From assembly GCF_039536205.1 (NCBI RefSeq), contig NZ_BAAAYL010000001.1, positions 3,162,001 to 3,226,000 of the forward strand: a DNA stretch of 64,000 nt. The letters are read 5' to 3'. Made by a program: the position numbers and the translations under genes. Positions 32,793-40,853 of this stretch are shown piece by piece (positions within the stretch are counted from its first letter, which is position 1; each line of letters opens with the position of its first letter). The stretch is from Streptomyces sannanensis. Its GTDB lineage: Bacteria > Actinomycetota > Actinomycetes > Streptomycetales > Streptomycetaceae. Under the pieces are notes generated by a model. That model was not told where the DNA came from and did no database searches. It saw only the letters and a program-made list of their open reading frames with translations.

Positions 32793-32852
32793 ATGGGCGA
32801 GCGAAACCTGCATGAGCCGACGAGCCGCCGGGCAGGCGGTGGTCGGGGATGA
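32793..32852 (+). CDS. 19-codon upstream ORF coupled to glnR
   Basis: ATG 32793 follows GAGGAGG at a normal distance and encodes [19 protein letters not shown]. Its TGA overlaps the glnR start as ATGA. The glnR start itself has only a weak ribosome site (GGTCGGGG), so glnR translation may depend on ribosomes terminating here. The peptide is basic and not obviously functional. Confidence 0.55.
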   Translation: MGERNLHEPTSRRAGGGRG

Positions 32853-33631
32853 GCTCTCTGCTGCTGCTGACCAATGCCCTCCAGCCGTCGACGGAGGTAC
32901 TGCCCGCGCTCGGCCTGCTGCTGCACAGCGTCCGGGTGGCCCCGGCGGAGGGGCCGGCGCTCGTCGACACCCCGGGTGCCGACGTCATCCTGGTGGACGG
33001 CCGTCGTGATCTGCCGCAGGTGCGCAGCCTCTGCCGGCTCCTTCGCTCCACCGGGCCCGGCTGTCCGCTGCTGCTGGTCGTGACCGAGGGCGGCCTCGCG
33101 GCCGTCACCGCCGACTGGGGCATCGACGACGTCCTGCTGGACACGGCGGGCCCCGCCGAGGTGGAGGCCCGGCTGCGGCTGGCCCTGGGCCGGCAGCAGA
33201 TCGGCACGGACGACTCGCCTATGGAGATCCGCAGCGGCGACCTGTCCGTCGACGAGGCGACGTACAGCGCGAAGCTGAAGGGCCGGGTCCTGGACCTCAC
33301 GTTCAAGGAGTTCGAGCTGCTGAAGTACCTCGCGCAGCACCCGGGCCGGGTGTTCACGCGGGCGCAGCTGCTCCAGGAGGTCTGGGGTTACGACTACTTC
33401 GGCGGCACGCGCACGGTCGACGTCCACGTACGGCGGCTGCGCGCCAAGCTCGGCCCCGAGCACGAGTCCCTCATCGGCACGGTCCGTAACGTCGGCTACC
33501 GTTTCGTGACCCCGGAGAAGGTCGAACGCGCGGCCGAGGAGGCCAAGGCGAAGGCCACCACGAAGGCCGCCGCGCGTGCGGAGGGCTCCGCCGGGGACGG
33601 CCGGGCGGCCGTACGCCCTGCCCAGAGGTAG
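32849..33631 (+). CDS. glnR: nitrogen regulator GlnR (OmpR-type orphan response regulator)
   Basis: It has 260 residues. The sequence [20 protein letters not shown] is characteristic of Streptomyces GlnR, the global activator/repressor of glnA, amtB, nirB and ureA. The receiver-like domain keeps Asp50 ([13 protein letters not shown]) but lacks the usual acidic pocket; in GlnR this Asp serves dimerisation rather than phosphorylation. The C-terminal winged helix (about 130-225) has [20 protein letters not shown] and [18 protein letters not shown]. An Ala/Lys-rich tail follows. Translation is probably coupled to a short upstream ORF. Confidence 0.95.
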   Translation: MSSLLLLTNALQPSTEVLPALGLLLHSVRVAPAEGPALVDTPGADVILVDGRRDLPQVRSLCRLLRSTGPGCPLLLVVTEGGLAAVTADWGIDDVLLDTAGPAEVEARLRLALGRQQIGTDDSPMEIRSGDLSVDEATYSAKLKGRVLDLTFKEFELLKYLAQHPGRVFTRAQLLQEVWGYDYFGGTRTVDVHVRRLRAKLGPEHESLIGTVRNVGYRFVTPEKVERAAEEAKAKATTKAAARAEGSAGDGRAAVRPAQR

Positions 33632-33642
33632 GTCACCCCGCG

Positions 33643-33655
33643 TAGACTTCGCGCG
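33643..33655 (+). promoter_or_regulatory. probable leaderless -10 element of the LacI-type gene
   Basis: TAGACT at 33643-33648 ends six bases before the GTG start at 33655 and lacks a ribosome-binding site in the gap. It sits just after the glnR stop, so the LacI gene may have its own promoter. Confidence 0.5.
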
Positions 33656-34677
33656 TGGCCAAGGTGACGCGTGATGATGTGGCAAGACTGGCGGGGACGT
33701 CGACCGCGGTCGTCAGCTATGTCATCAACAACGGACCCCGGCCGGTCGCCCCGGCCACGCGCGAGCGTGTACTCGCCGCGATCAAGGAGCTGGGCTACCG
33801 GCCCGACCGGGTCGCGCAGGCGATGGCCTCGCGGCGCACGGACCTCATAGGCATGATCGTCCCGGATGCGCGGCAGCCGTTCTTCGCGGAGATGTCCCAC
33901 GCGGTCGAGCAGGCCGCGGCCGAGCGCGGAAAGATGGTCCTGGTCGGCAACTCCGACTACCTCGACGAGCGTGAGGTCCACTATCTGCGGGCCTTCCTCG
34001 GCATGCGGGTCGCCGGGCTGATCCTGGTCAGCCAGGGGCCGAGCGAGCGGGCCGCCGCGGAGATCGAGGCCTGGGACGCCCGGGTGGTGCTGCTGCACGA
34101 ACGGCCCGAGGCCATAGACGACGTGGCCGTCGTCACGGACGACATCGGTGGCGCGCAGCTCGCCACCCGGCATCTGCTGGAGCACGGTCACGCGTCCGTC
34201 GCCTGTGTGGGCGGTGTCGAGTCGACGCCGACCATAGGCGACCCGGTCACCGACCATGTCGAGGGCTGGCGCCGGGCCATGCTGGAATCCGGGCGCCCGA
34301 CCGACGGCCTGCTCTACCACGCCCCGTTCAACCGTTACGACGCCTACCAGGTGGCGCTGGGCATCCTCGACCGGCCCGACCGGCCGACAGCGATCTTCTG
34401 CGCGACGGACGACCAGGCGATCGGCGTGCTGCGGGCCGCGCGCGAGCTGCGCATCGACGTGCCGACCGAGCTGGCGGTGGCCGGCTTCGACGACGTCAAG
34501 GAAGCCGGGCTGACCGATCCGCCGCTGACGACGGTGGCCTCGGACCGGCCCGCGATGGCCCGTGCGGCGGTGGACCTGGTGCTGGACGACGGTCTGCGGA
34601 CGCCCGGCTCACGCCGGGAGCGGCTGAAGCAGTTCCCCTCCCGGCTGGTGATCCGCCGCTCCTGCGGCTGCGGCTGA
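33655..34677 (+). CDS. LacI family transcriptional regulator
   Basis: It has 340 residues. The HTH is [20 protein letters not shown], with the hinge helix after [19 protein letters not shown]. The periplasmic-binding-like effector domain runs from about 62 to the end, with [20 protein letters not shown]. The C-terminus is Cys-rich (RRSCGCG). It lies 23 bp after glnR and is probably conserved there in Streptomyces. Effector and targets are unknown. It is convergent with the 5'-nucleotidase gene, separated by a strong terminator. Confidence 0.92.
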   Translation: MAKVTRDDVARLAGTSTAVVSYVINNGPRPVAPATRERVLAAIKELGYRPDRVAQAMASRRTDLIGMIVPDARQPFFAEMSHAVEQAAAERGKMVLVGNSDYLDEREVHYLRAFLGMRVAGLILVSQGPSERAAAEIEAWDARVVLLHERPEAIDDVAVVTDDIGGAQLATRHLLEHGHASVACVGGVESTPTIGDPVTDHVEGWRRAMLESGRPTDGLLYHAPFNRYDAYQVALGILDRPDRPTAIFCATDDQAIGVLRAARELRIDVPTELAVAGFDDVKEAGLTDPPLTTVASDRPAMARAAVDLVLDDGLRTPGSRRERLKQFPSRLVIRRSCGCG

Positions 34678-34723
34678 GGTCGCTTTCCGGGGCCTGGGTT
34701 GCCGCGCTGGTCCAGTCGACGTC

Positions 34724-34760
34724 TGTGTCCGTCTCAAGCGCTGGACGGGCTTGGCGGGGG
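34724..34760. repeat. dispersed stem-loop repeat, copy C
   Basis: TGTGTCCGTCTCAAGCGCTG followed by GACGGGCTTGGCGGGGG. It is more diverged than copies A and B and lies 46 bp after the LacI gene. Confidence 0.6.
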
Positions 34761-34785
34761 TTGCTGTCACCGGCCACCCGGACGT

Positions 34786-34818
34786 CAGAGGCCCCCGGAT
34801 CGTTGCCGGGGGCCTCTG
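34786..34818. terminator. bidirectional terminator between lacI-type gene and 5'-nucleotidase
   Basis: CAGAGGCCCCCGG (34786-34798) and CCGGGGGCCTCTG (34806-34818) form a perfect 13-bp stem with a seven-base loop between convergent genes. Confidence 0.8.
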
Positions 34819-34849
34819 GAGTGTGTCACTCGGCAGGATTCACCGCCGC

Positions 34850-36679
34850 TTACCGCACAACCGTGATCCGGTCCGTCACCGGCGGCGCCAGCGGCGCGGA
34901 CGGGCTGGAGTGGGCGGTCAGATAAGCGGTGAAGGCGTCCAGGTCGGACGGACCCACCAGCTTGTTCTTGTGCTCCTTGAGCACCGTGAAGCCGTCGCCC
35001 CCGCCCGAGAGGAACTCGTTCATCGCGACACGGTAGGTCTTCGCCGGGTCGATCGGCTCACCGTTCAGCTTCACCGAGCCGACGACGATCCGGTCCGCGC
35101 CGGTCTTCGTCATGTCCAGGGTGTAGGTGAACCCCTTCGAGACCTGAAGGATCTTTATCGAGGCCTGGTTCGCTCCGCTGACCTGCTGCTGCAGCGCGGT
35201 GATCAGCTGGGCGCCGGTCAGGTCCACGACGTTCATCATGTTGGTGAAGGGCTGCACGGCGAAGGCGTCGCCGTACGTCACGACGCCCTTGCTCTCCGCC
35301 GTGTACTTCAGGTCGCCGCGGATGCCGCCGGGGTTCATCAGCGCCAGCTGTGCGCCGCCCTTGTCGGCCGGGGCGAGCGCCTCGAGCTGCGCGTCGGCGA
35401 TCACATCGCCGAGCGGCTTCTCGTACTGGCTCGTCGGCGCCCCGCGGCCGTCGATGTCGGCGGAGATGTAGCCCACCGGCCGGTTGGCGACCTCCGCTGC
35501 AAGCCCGTTCCAGCGGTCGATCAGCTCGTGCATGACGTTCTTGTAGCCGGGCTGGAACTGGCGGATGCGCACGGGGTGGTTCGCGGACTCCACGCCCGTA
35601 CGGACGATGTCGCGGGTGCCGCGGTCGTAGGTCAGCGTGGTGTCCGTGTACAGCCGGCCGAAGGAGGCGGCCGAGGTCACCAGGCGCGGCTTGCCGGACG
35701 GGTCCGGGATGTTGCACACATACGCCTGGTGGGTATGGCCGGTGACGAAGGCGTCCACCTTGGCCGTGGTGTTCTTCGCGATCTCGGCGATCGGTCCGGA
35801 GATGCCGGCGCCCGGGCCGGGGCTGTCGCAGTCGTAGTTGAAGTCGCCGGAGGCGGGGAAGCCGCCCTCGTGGACCAGCGCCACGACGGCCTTCACGCCC
35901 TGGCGGTCGAGCTCCTGGGCGTACTTGTTGATCGTCTCGACCTCGTCGCCGAACTTCAGGCCCTTCACGCCCTCGGCGCTGACGACGTCCGGGGTGCCCT
36001 CCAGGGTGACCCCGATGAAGCCGATCTTCACGCCCTTGTGCTGGTAGACCCAGTACGGGGCGAGGATCGGCTTGCCGTTCTTCTCGTCCGTCACATTGGC
36101 GGCCAGGTAGGGGAAGTCGGCGCCGTGGAAGGACTTGCCCTCCTCGTAGCCCCCGTCGAAACAGCCGTCCTTCGGATGGCAGCCGCCGTTCTGCATGCGC
36201 AGCAGCTCGTCGCGGCCCTCGTCGAACTCGTGGTTGCCCACGCCCGCGACATCGAGCCCGAGGCCGTTCATCGCCTCGATGGTCGGCTCGTCGTGGAAGA
36301 GCCCGGAGACCAGCGGGCTGGCCCCGATCATGTCGCCCGCGGCGGCGGTGATGGAGTACTCGTTCCCCTGGCGCGCCTCGCGCAGGTCCTCCAGCAGGTT
36401 CGCGACACCGCCCGCCTGAATGGTCTCGATCCCGCCGTCCGGCAGCTTCTGGGTCACCTGACCCGACTTGCCCGGCACCGGCTCCAGGTTTCCGTGCAGG
36501 TCGTTGAACGAAAGAAGCTGCACATCGACGGTGCGGGAGCTGCGGTCCCGGCCGGGCGCGTCCTCCTGGGCGGCCGCGGCCGGCATGGCGGCGGCGACCA
36601 GGGCGCCTGCGGCGGCGAGGCCCGCGGCTCCGGTGAGCATGCGCCGGGTGGCCCGCTGTGTGCGGGATGTCGGTGACAT
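34850..36679 (-). CDS. secreted bifunctional metallophosphatase/5'-nucleotidase
   Basis: It has 609 residues. The signal peptide (RRMLTGAAGLAAAGALVAAA, cleaved near AAAAQ) directs export. The N-terminal calcineurin-like domain shows QLLSFNDLHGNLE, GVGNHEFDEG and VTGHTHQAYVC, the metal-binding motifs. The C-terminal 5'-nucleotidase domain has GGAQLALMNPGGIRGDL and the substrate stack FTNMMNVVDLTGAQL. It releases phosphate from extracellular nucleotides. In S. coelicolor the orthologue is controlled by PhoP. Here a 267-bp repeat element begins only 30 bp upstream of the start and may have separated the gene from its native promoter. Confidence 0.93.
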   Translation of the reverse strand: MSPTSRTQRATRRMLTGAAGLAAAGALVAAAMPAAAAQEDAPGRDRSSRTVDVQLLSFNDLHGNLEPVPGKSGQVTQKLPDGGIETIQAGGVANLLEDLREARQGNEYSITAAAGDMIGASPLVSGLFHDEPTIEAMNGLGLDVAGVGNHEFDEGRDELLRMQNGGCHPKDGCFDGGYEEGKSFHGADFPYLAANVTDEKNGKPILAPYWVYQHKGVKIGFIGVTLEGTPDVVSAEGVKGLKFGDEVETINKYAQELDRQGVKAVVALVHEGGFPASGDFNYDCDSPGPGAGISGPIAEIAKNTTAKVDAFVTGHTHQAYVCNIPDPSGKPRLVTSAASFGRLYTDTTLTYDRGTRDIVRTGVESANHPVRIRQFQPGYKNVMHELIDRWNGLAAEVANRPVGYISADIDGRGAPTSQYEKPLGDVIADAQLEALAPADKGGAQLALMNPGGIRGDLKYTAESKGVVTYGDAFAVQPFTNMMNVVDLTGAQLITALQQQVSGANQASIKILQVSKGFTYTLDMTKTGADRIVVGSVKLNGEPIDPAKTYRVAMNEFLSGGGDGFTVLKEHKNKLVGPSDLDAFTAYLTAHSSPSAPLAPPVTDRITVVR

Positions 36680-36708
36680 TAAGTCCCCTCGTGAGTTCTG
36701 TGAGAGCC

Positions 36709-36975
36709 AGGTCCTGTCCGTCCGATCAGGCCGGATCAGCGAACGGCGGCCGACGCGGTGCATCGCAAGGCGGAGGAGGGCCCGCCGGGGCGGCTGATGT
36801 CCACGCATGCGGTGGGGGCACCTCCCTGCAGTAGCTGGGGGCCATCGGCGACCGACGACAACGGTGGGGGCACCTCCCGTACCCGAAGGGCTGCGGGGGG
36901 AGAGGTGCGCCCGCCGCGTAGCGGCTGATGTCACCGAGGCGTCGCGAGCCCGGCATGATCGGCCGGACAGGACCT
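36709..36975. mobile_element. MITE-like repeat element, 267 bp, in the 5'-nucleotidase promoter region
   Basis: The ends are near-perfect inverted repeats: AGGTCCTGTCCGTCCGATCA at the left and the complement of TGATCGGCCGGACAGGACCT at the right. The right 34 bp match the repeat at 9745-9833. No coding frame is convincing inside. Internally a GGTGGGGGCACCTCCC motif occurs twice. It sits 30 bp upstream of the nucleotidase start. Confidence 0.75.
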
Positions 36976-37144
36976 GGGGCTGACGTCCGGGCAGCCTACG
37001 GTCAACGCGCGTAGCGCAACAGGGTGTATGCGGTTACGAGCTGATTGCCATTGCCCTCCCCCTTGCGGTCCGTCAGATCCCTTCCGCCGCCATGACGCCG
37101 TGTGCCGGGAGCCGTCTCGCCCACACCGGCACCGGCCTTCGCCG

Positions 37145-37158
37145 TAGGCTCGTACGCA
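37145..37158 (+). promoter_or_regulatory. probable leaderless -10 element of mshD
   Basis: TAGGCT at 37145-37150 ends seven bases before the ATG at 37158. No ribosome site lies between. Confidence 0.5.
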
Positions 37159-38114
37159 TGACGAACGATCCAGCCGCCCTCACCCCGGGACGCGAGATCC
37201 ACACCCTCGACGAGCTCACCCACGAGCAGGCGCAGGCCGTCCTCGACCTGCTGGCGGACGCCGCCCGCTCCGACGGCATGCAGGCCGTGTCCGAGCAGGG
37301 CCGGCTCCAGCTGCGCGGCGGCCGGCGTGAGGGCATCAAGCACATGCTGCTGTACGCGGACGGACAGCTCGTCGGTTACGCCCAGCTGGAGGACACCGAC
37401 CCGGTGGAGGCCCCGGCCGCCGAGCTGGTGGTGCACCCCGACCACCGCGGGCGCGGACACGGGCGGGCGCTCGGGTCGGCCCTGCTGGCCGCGTCCGGCA
37501 AGCGGCTGCGGGTGTGGGCGCACGGCGGGAAGTCGGCGGCCCGGCATCTGGCGCAGGTCCTGGGGCTCACCCTGTTCCGTGAACTGCGGCAGATGCGGCG
37601 GCCGTTGGCGGGGAGCCAGGAGCTCCCCGATCCGGTGCTGCCAGACGGGATCACGGTCCGCGCGTTCGTCCCCGGCGAGGACGACGCGGCATGGCTCGCC
37701 GTGAACGCCGCCGCCTTCGCGCACCACCCCGAGCAGGGCTCGCTGACCCAGCGGGACCTGGACGACCGCAAGGCCGAGCCGTGGTTCGACCCGAAGGGCT
37801 TCTTCCTGGCGGTACGCACCGATTCCGACAGCGTCTCCACCGCGGGGTCCGACCGGATCGTCGGCTTCCACTGGACGAAGGTGCACGCCGAGGAGCGGCT
37901 CGGCGAGGTGTACGTCGTCGGCGTCGGCCCGGACGCCCAGGGCTCCGGCGTGGGCAAGGCCCTCACCGTGATCGGTCTGCGCCATCTGGCGGCAGAGGGT
38001 CTGCCGACGGCGATGCTGTACGTCGACGGGGACAACATCCCGGCACTGACGGTGTACGAGCGGCTGGGGTTCGTCACGCACGAGGTGGACCTGATGTACC
38101 GCACGGAGACCTGA
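37158..38114 (+). CDS. mshD: mycothiol synthase (tandem GNAT)
   Basis: A 318-residue enzyme that acetylates Cys-GlcN-Ins with acetyl-CoA, the last step of mycothiol synthesis. Two GNAT domains are visible. The first has LVVHPDHRGRGHGRALGSAL, and the second has VVGVGPDAQGSGVGKALTVI followed by TAMLYVDGDNIPALTVYERL. FHWTKVHAEERLGEVY is a conserved substrate-site segment. Start: ATG 37158. A strong terminator follows. Together with mshA (4577-5929) two of the four pathway genes are in this window. Confidence 0.94.
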   Translation: MTNDPAALTPGREIHTLDELTHEQAQAVLDLLADAARSDGMQAVSEQGRLQLRGGRREGIKHMLLYADGQLVGYAQLEDTDPVEAPAAELVVHPDHRGRGHGRALGSALLAASGKRLRVWAHGGKSAARHLAQVLGLTLFRELRQMRRPLAGSQELPDPVLPDGITVRAFVPGEDDAAWLAVNAAAFAHHPEQGSLTQRDLDDRKAEPWFDPKGFFLAVRTDSDSVSTAGSDRIVGFHWTKVHAEERLGEVYVVGVGPDAQGSGVGKALTVIGLRHLAAEGLPTAMLYVDGDNIPALTVYERLGFVTHEVDLMYRTET

Positions 38115-38128
38115 GACTCCCAACGAAC

Positions 38129-38162
38129 AAGGGGGCGGCGGAACTTGACGCCGCCCCCTTCT
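38129..38162 (+). terminator. rho-independent terminator after mshD
   Basis: AAGGGGGCGGCG (38129-38140) and CGCCGCCCCCTT (38149-38160) form a perfect 12-bp stem followed by CTTT, separating mshD from the next operon. Confidence 0.85.
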
Positions 38163-38170
38163 TTGCATCA

Positions 38171-38198
38171 CCCTTTCACTACTTGATTAGTGAAAGGG
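38171..38198 (+). promoter_or_regulatory. perfect 11-bp inverted repeat, operator of the YtrA-type operon
   Basis: CCCTTTCACTA and TAGTGAAAGGG are separated by CTTGAT. It ends eight bases before the ATG of the GntR gene and overlaps the ribosome site AAGGGGGGAAG. YtrA-like GntR repressors typically bind such palindromes before their own operon. Confidence 0.8.
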
Positions 38199-38206
38199 GG
38201 GAAGAC

Positions 38207-38593
38207 ATGGTCGAGTTCCGCATTGACCGCCGCAACGGCGTCGCCACCTATCTGCAGATCGTCCAGCAGGCGAAGCAGGCTCTACGGCTCGGACTGCTGG
38301 AGCCGGGCGACCGGCTGCCCACCGCCCGCGAGGTCGTCGAGGCCACCGCCATCAACCCGAACACGGTGCTCAAGGCCTACCGGGAACTGGAGCGCGAAGG
38401 CCTGGTCGAGGCCCGCCGCGGCCTCGGCACCTTCGTACGCCGCACGCTCGGCAGCGCACCCGCCGACTCACCGCTGCACGCCGAACTGACCGGCTGGGCG
38501 ACTCGCGCCCGCAAGGCCGGGCTGGAGAGGGACGACGTGACCGCGCTCTTCACCGCCGTACTGGACGAGATCTACAAGGGGAACGACAGATGA
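38207..38593 (+). CDS. GntR family regulator, YtrA subfamily
   Basis: It has 128 residues. The N-terminal winged helix carries ATYLQIVQQAKQALRLGLLE, and the recognition part is LPTAREVVEATAINPNTVLK then AYRELEREGLVEARRGLG. The short C-terminal helical domain (about 80-128) is typical of the YtrA group, which controls ABC transporters in the same operon. Its end overlaps the ATP-binding subunit gene by ATGA. A perfect palindrome lies at its start. An inducer such as a cell-wall antibiotic is known for B. subtilis YtrA, but not established here. Confidence 0.92.
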   Translation: MVEFRIDRRNGVATYLQIVQQAKQALRLGLLEPGDRLPTAREVVEATAINPNTVLKAYRELEREGLVEARRGLGTFVRRTLGSAPADSPLHAELTGWATRARKAGLERDDVTALFTAVLDEIYKGNDR

Positions 38594-39474
38594 GCGACAC
38601 CGCCATCGAGGCGGACGGCCTCGGCAGGCGCTACCGGCGCGGCTGGGCCCTGCGCGACTGCTCCTTCCGGCTGCCTGCCGGCCGCGTCTGCGCCCTGGTC
38701 GGGCCCAACGGCGCGGGCAAGTCCACCCTGCTCGCGCTCGCGACCGGACTGCTCAGGCCCACGGAGGGCACGGTCCGCGTGCTCGGCACCGATCCGGCCG
38801 CGGCGCGCGAACACATCGCGTACGTCGCCCAGGAGAAGCCGCTCCACCCGCAGTTGACCGTCGCCGACACGCTGCGCATGGGCCGCGAGCTCAACGCCGC
38901 CCGCTGGGACGACACGACGGCACGCTCGATCGTGGCCGAACTCGACCCGCGCGCCCGTATACGCTCCCTGTCCGGCGGCCAGCGCACCCGCGTCGCCCTC
39001 GCCCTTGCCCTCGGCAAACGGCCCGAACTCATGCTGCTGGACGAGCCGATGGCCGACCTCGACCCGCTCGCCCGCCACCAGCTGATGGGCGCACTGCTCG
39101 GCCACGCGCACGAGCAGGGCACCACCGTCGTGATGTCCTCGCACATCCTCACCGAGCTCGAGGGCGCCTGCGACTATCTGCTGCTCGTCGACGGCGGCCG
39201 TATCCGCCTCGGCGGCGAGACCGAGGACATCCTCGCGGCGCACGTTCTGCTCACCGGCCCGGTCGGCGACCTCGCCCCGCACACGGTCGTCGAGTCCCGC
39301 ACGACGGGCCGTCAGCTCACCGCGCTGGTACGCACCGAGGGCCCGGTCGGCGACGCCTGGCAGTCCATGGAACCGTCCCTGGAGGAACTCTTGCTCGCGC
39401 ATCTCCGCTCCCCGGAGGCCCCCGTACTGCTCACCCCGAGCGCCGAGTCCCGCGAGGCGGTGACGACCGCGTGA
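38590..39474 (+). CDS. ABC transporter ATP-binding protein
   Basis: It has 294 residues. Walker A is GPNGAGKSTLL, the signature is SLSGGQRTRVALAL, Walker B is LMLLDEPMADLDP, and the switch His is in VMSSHILTELEG. It starts with ATGA overlap at 38590, and its end overlaps the permease gene by four bases. A C-terminal extension of about 70 residues is unlike the core domain. It is predicted to drive export or envelope stress response with the permease, under the YtrA-type regulator. Confidence 0.93.
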   Translation: MSDTAIEADGLGRRYRRGWALRDCSFRLPAGRVCALVGPNGAGKSTLLALATGLLRPTEGTVRVLGTDPAAAREHIAYVAQEKPLHPQLTVADTLRMGRELNAARWDDTTARSIVAELDPRARIRSLSGGQRTRVALALALGKRPELMLLDEPMADLDPLARHQLMGALLGHAHEQGTTVVMSSHILTELEGACDYLLLVDGGRIRLGGETEDILAAHVLLTGPVGDLAPHTVVESRTTGRQLTALVRTEGPVGDAWQSMEPSLEELLLAHLRSPEAPVLLTPSAESREAVTTA

Positions 39475-40457
39475 GCACTGCGTTCACTCTGCGAGGCCCC
39501 GCATGGGTGGCCGTCCGCCAGCACCGGCGGGCGCTGTGGGCCGGCCTCGGGCTGCTCGTGCTGGCAGCGGGGTACCTGCTGTGGGTACGGCTGTCGGCCG
39601 GCGACGCGGCCGCGACCCTGCAGGCCACCGGGTGTCAGGTGGAAACCGAGAACCAGGACTGTCTCGGCGACATACAGAATTACTTGGACGCTGAAGTCCC
39701 CTTCGAGTTCGCCATCACAAGGATCGGCCTGGTGATGGCCGTCCTGCCGAGCCTGCTCGCCGCGTTCGTCGCCGGCCCGCTGATCGCCCGTGAGCTGGAG
39801 AGCGGGACGTACAAGCTGATGTGGAGCCAGTCGGTGAGCCCGGCACGCTGGCTCGCCGCCAAGCTCGCCGTGCCCGGGGCGCTGGCGCTCACCGGAATCG
39901 GCCTGTTCTCCGTGCTGTACTACTGGGCCTGGTCAACGGGGCCTGGCGAATTCGGCACCAGGCACTGGTACGAGGTCCCCGTCTCCGCCTCGGCCCTGCC
40001 GGTGCCGCTCGCGTACGGCGTCTTCGGCATCGCCGTCGGCGCACTCACAGGACTGCTGGTCGGCCGCACCGTCCCCGCGCTCGCCACGGGCGCCCTCGCC
40101 GTCGGCACGGTCTCCGTCGTGATGTGGTCGTACATACAGCCCTGGCTGTGGCCCGTCGAAACCGCCGAAAACGTCGAAACCGTCGAGAATGCCCTGGTCG
40201 GCAGCGCCTCCGTAGTCGACAACGGCCTGCTCACGCGCACCGGTGAGCACCTGCCCTTCTCGGTGTGCAGGAGCAGCTCGAACGAGGAGCAGCTGGAGCA
40301 GTGCAAGGCCGCGCACGACGTCATCGGCACGTGGGCCGAGTACCACCCTTCCTCGCACTTCTTGCCCCTTCAGCTCGTCCACAGCGGCATCCTCCTCGTC
40401 CTCGCCGCGGCCGCCGCCTTCGCCGCCTTCCGGGTGCTCAAACGGCGCCACGCCTGA
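39471..40457 (+). CDS. ABC transporter permease
   Basis: A 328-residue membrane protein with six hydrophobic segments: one near 25-45, a loop with two Cys (ATGCQVETENQDCLGD), then ITRIGLVMAVLPSLLAAFVA and later pairs; the last is ILLVLAAAAAFAAFRVLK. It is translationally coupled to the ATPase gene (GTGA overlap). A second extracellular loop (about 240-300) holds two Cys (CRSSSNEEQLEQC). The extracytoplasmic Cys pairs may form disulfides. Substrate unknown. Confidence 0.88.
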   Translation: MSTAFTLRGPAWVAVRQHRRALWAGLGLLVLAAGYLLWVRLSAGDAAATLQATGCQVETENQDCLGDIQNYLDAEVPFEFAITRIGLVMAVLPSLLAAFVAGPLIARELESGTYKLMWSQSVSPARWLAAKLAVPGALALTGIGLFSVLYYWAWSTGPGEFGTRHWYEVPVSASALPVPLAYGVFGIAVGALTGLLVGRTVPALATGALAVGTVSVVMWSYIQPWLWPVETAENVETVENALVGSASVVDNGLLTRTGEHLPFSVCRSSSNEEQLEQCKAAHDVIGTWAEYHPSSHFLPLQLVHSGILLVLAAAAAFAAFRVLKRRHA

Positions 40458-40853
40458 GGGCCGCGGGCCCCGGGGCGAGCGGGAGCCAGTTGCCGCGCCC
40501 CGGTGCCGGCGGCATGAGCCTGCCGCTCTCGGGCGGCCGGAGGCGCCGCCCAGGTGGGCCGCCATACTCGCCCGCGGGACCCGGAGAACGCTCGAGCGCC
40601 ACCACGCCTGAAGGCTGACCCGCGCCCCGGGAGCCGGGGTTGCCGCTCCCGAGGCCCCGACGGACACCGCCTGGGCCTCGGGGGCCGTGTCGCGATCCCC
40701 CGGATGTCATGTCCCCGTTACCGCGCATTCAGACAGGCTTGGAACGCTCAGGGAATGCAGCCCGCCGCGCCCTCCCCTCGGAACAGGAGAAAGCCCGCAA
40801 ATTCGGACGCCTCCGATGCGCCCACAGGCGCCTCCGCGCGGAAGAATGGGTTC
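40458..40853. other. intergenic region before ppk
   Basis: A 396-bp stretch with no supported gene. It contains the ABC operon terminator at 40648-40682. CGTTACCGCGCATTCAGACAGG at about 40716-40737 weakly resembles spaced PHO-box repeats but was not accepted. The ppk start is chosen at the end of this stretch. Confidence 0.5.
40648..40682 (+). terminator. terminator of the YtrA-type ABC operon
   Basis: CCCGAGGCCC (40648-40657) and GGGCCTCGGG (40673-40682) form a perfect 10-bp stem with a 15-base loop, 190 bp after the permease stop. Confidence 0.6.

Noticed and set aside
40716..40737. PHO box before ppk
   Set aside because: The repeat match is poor compared with the clear 11-base repeats before pstS.
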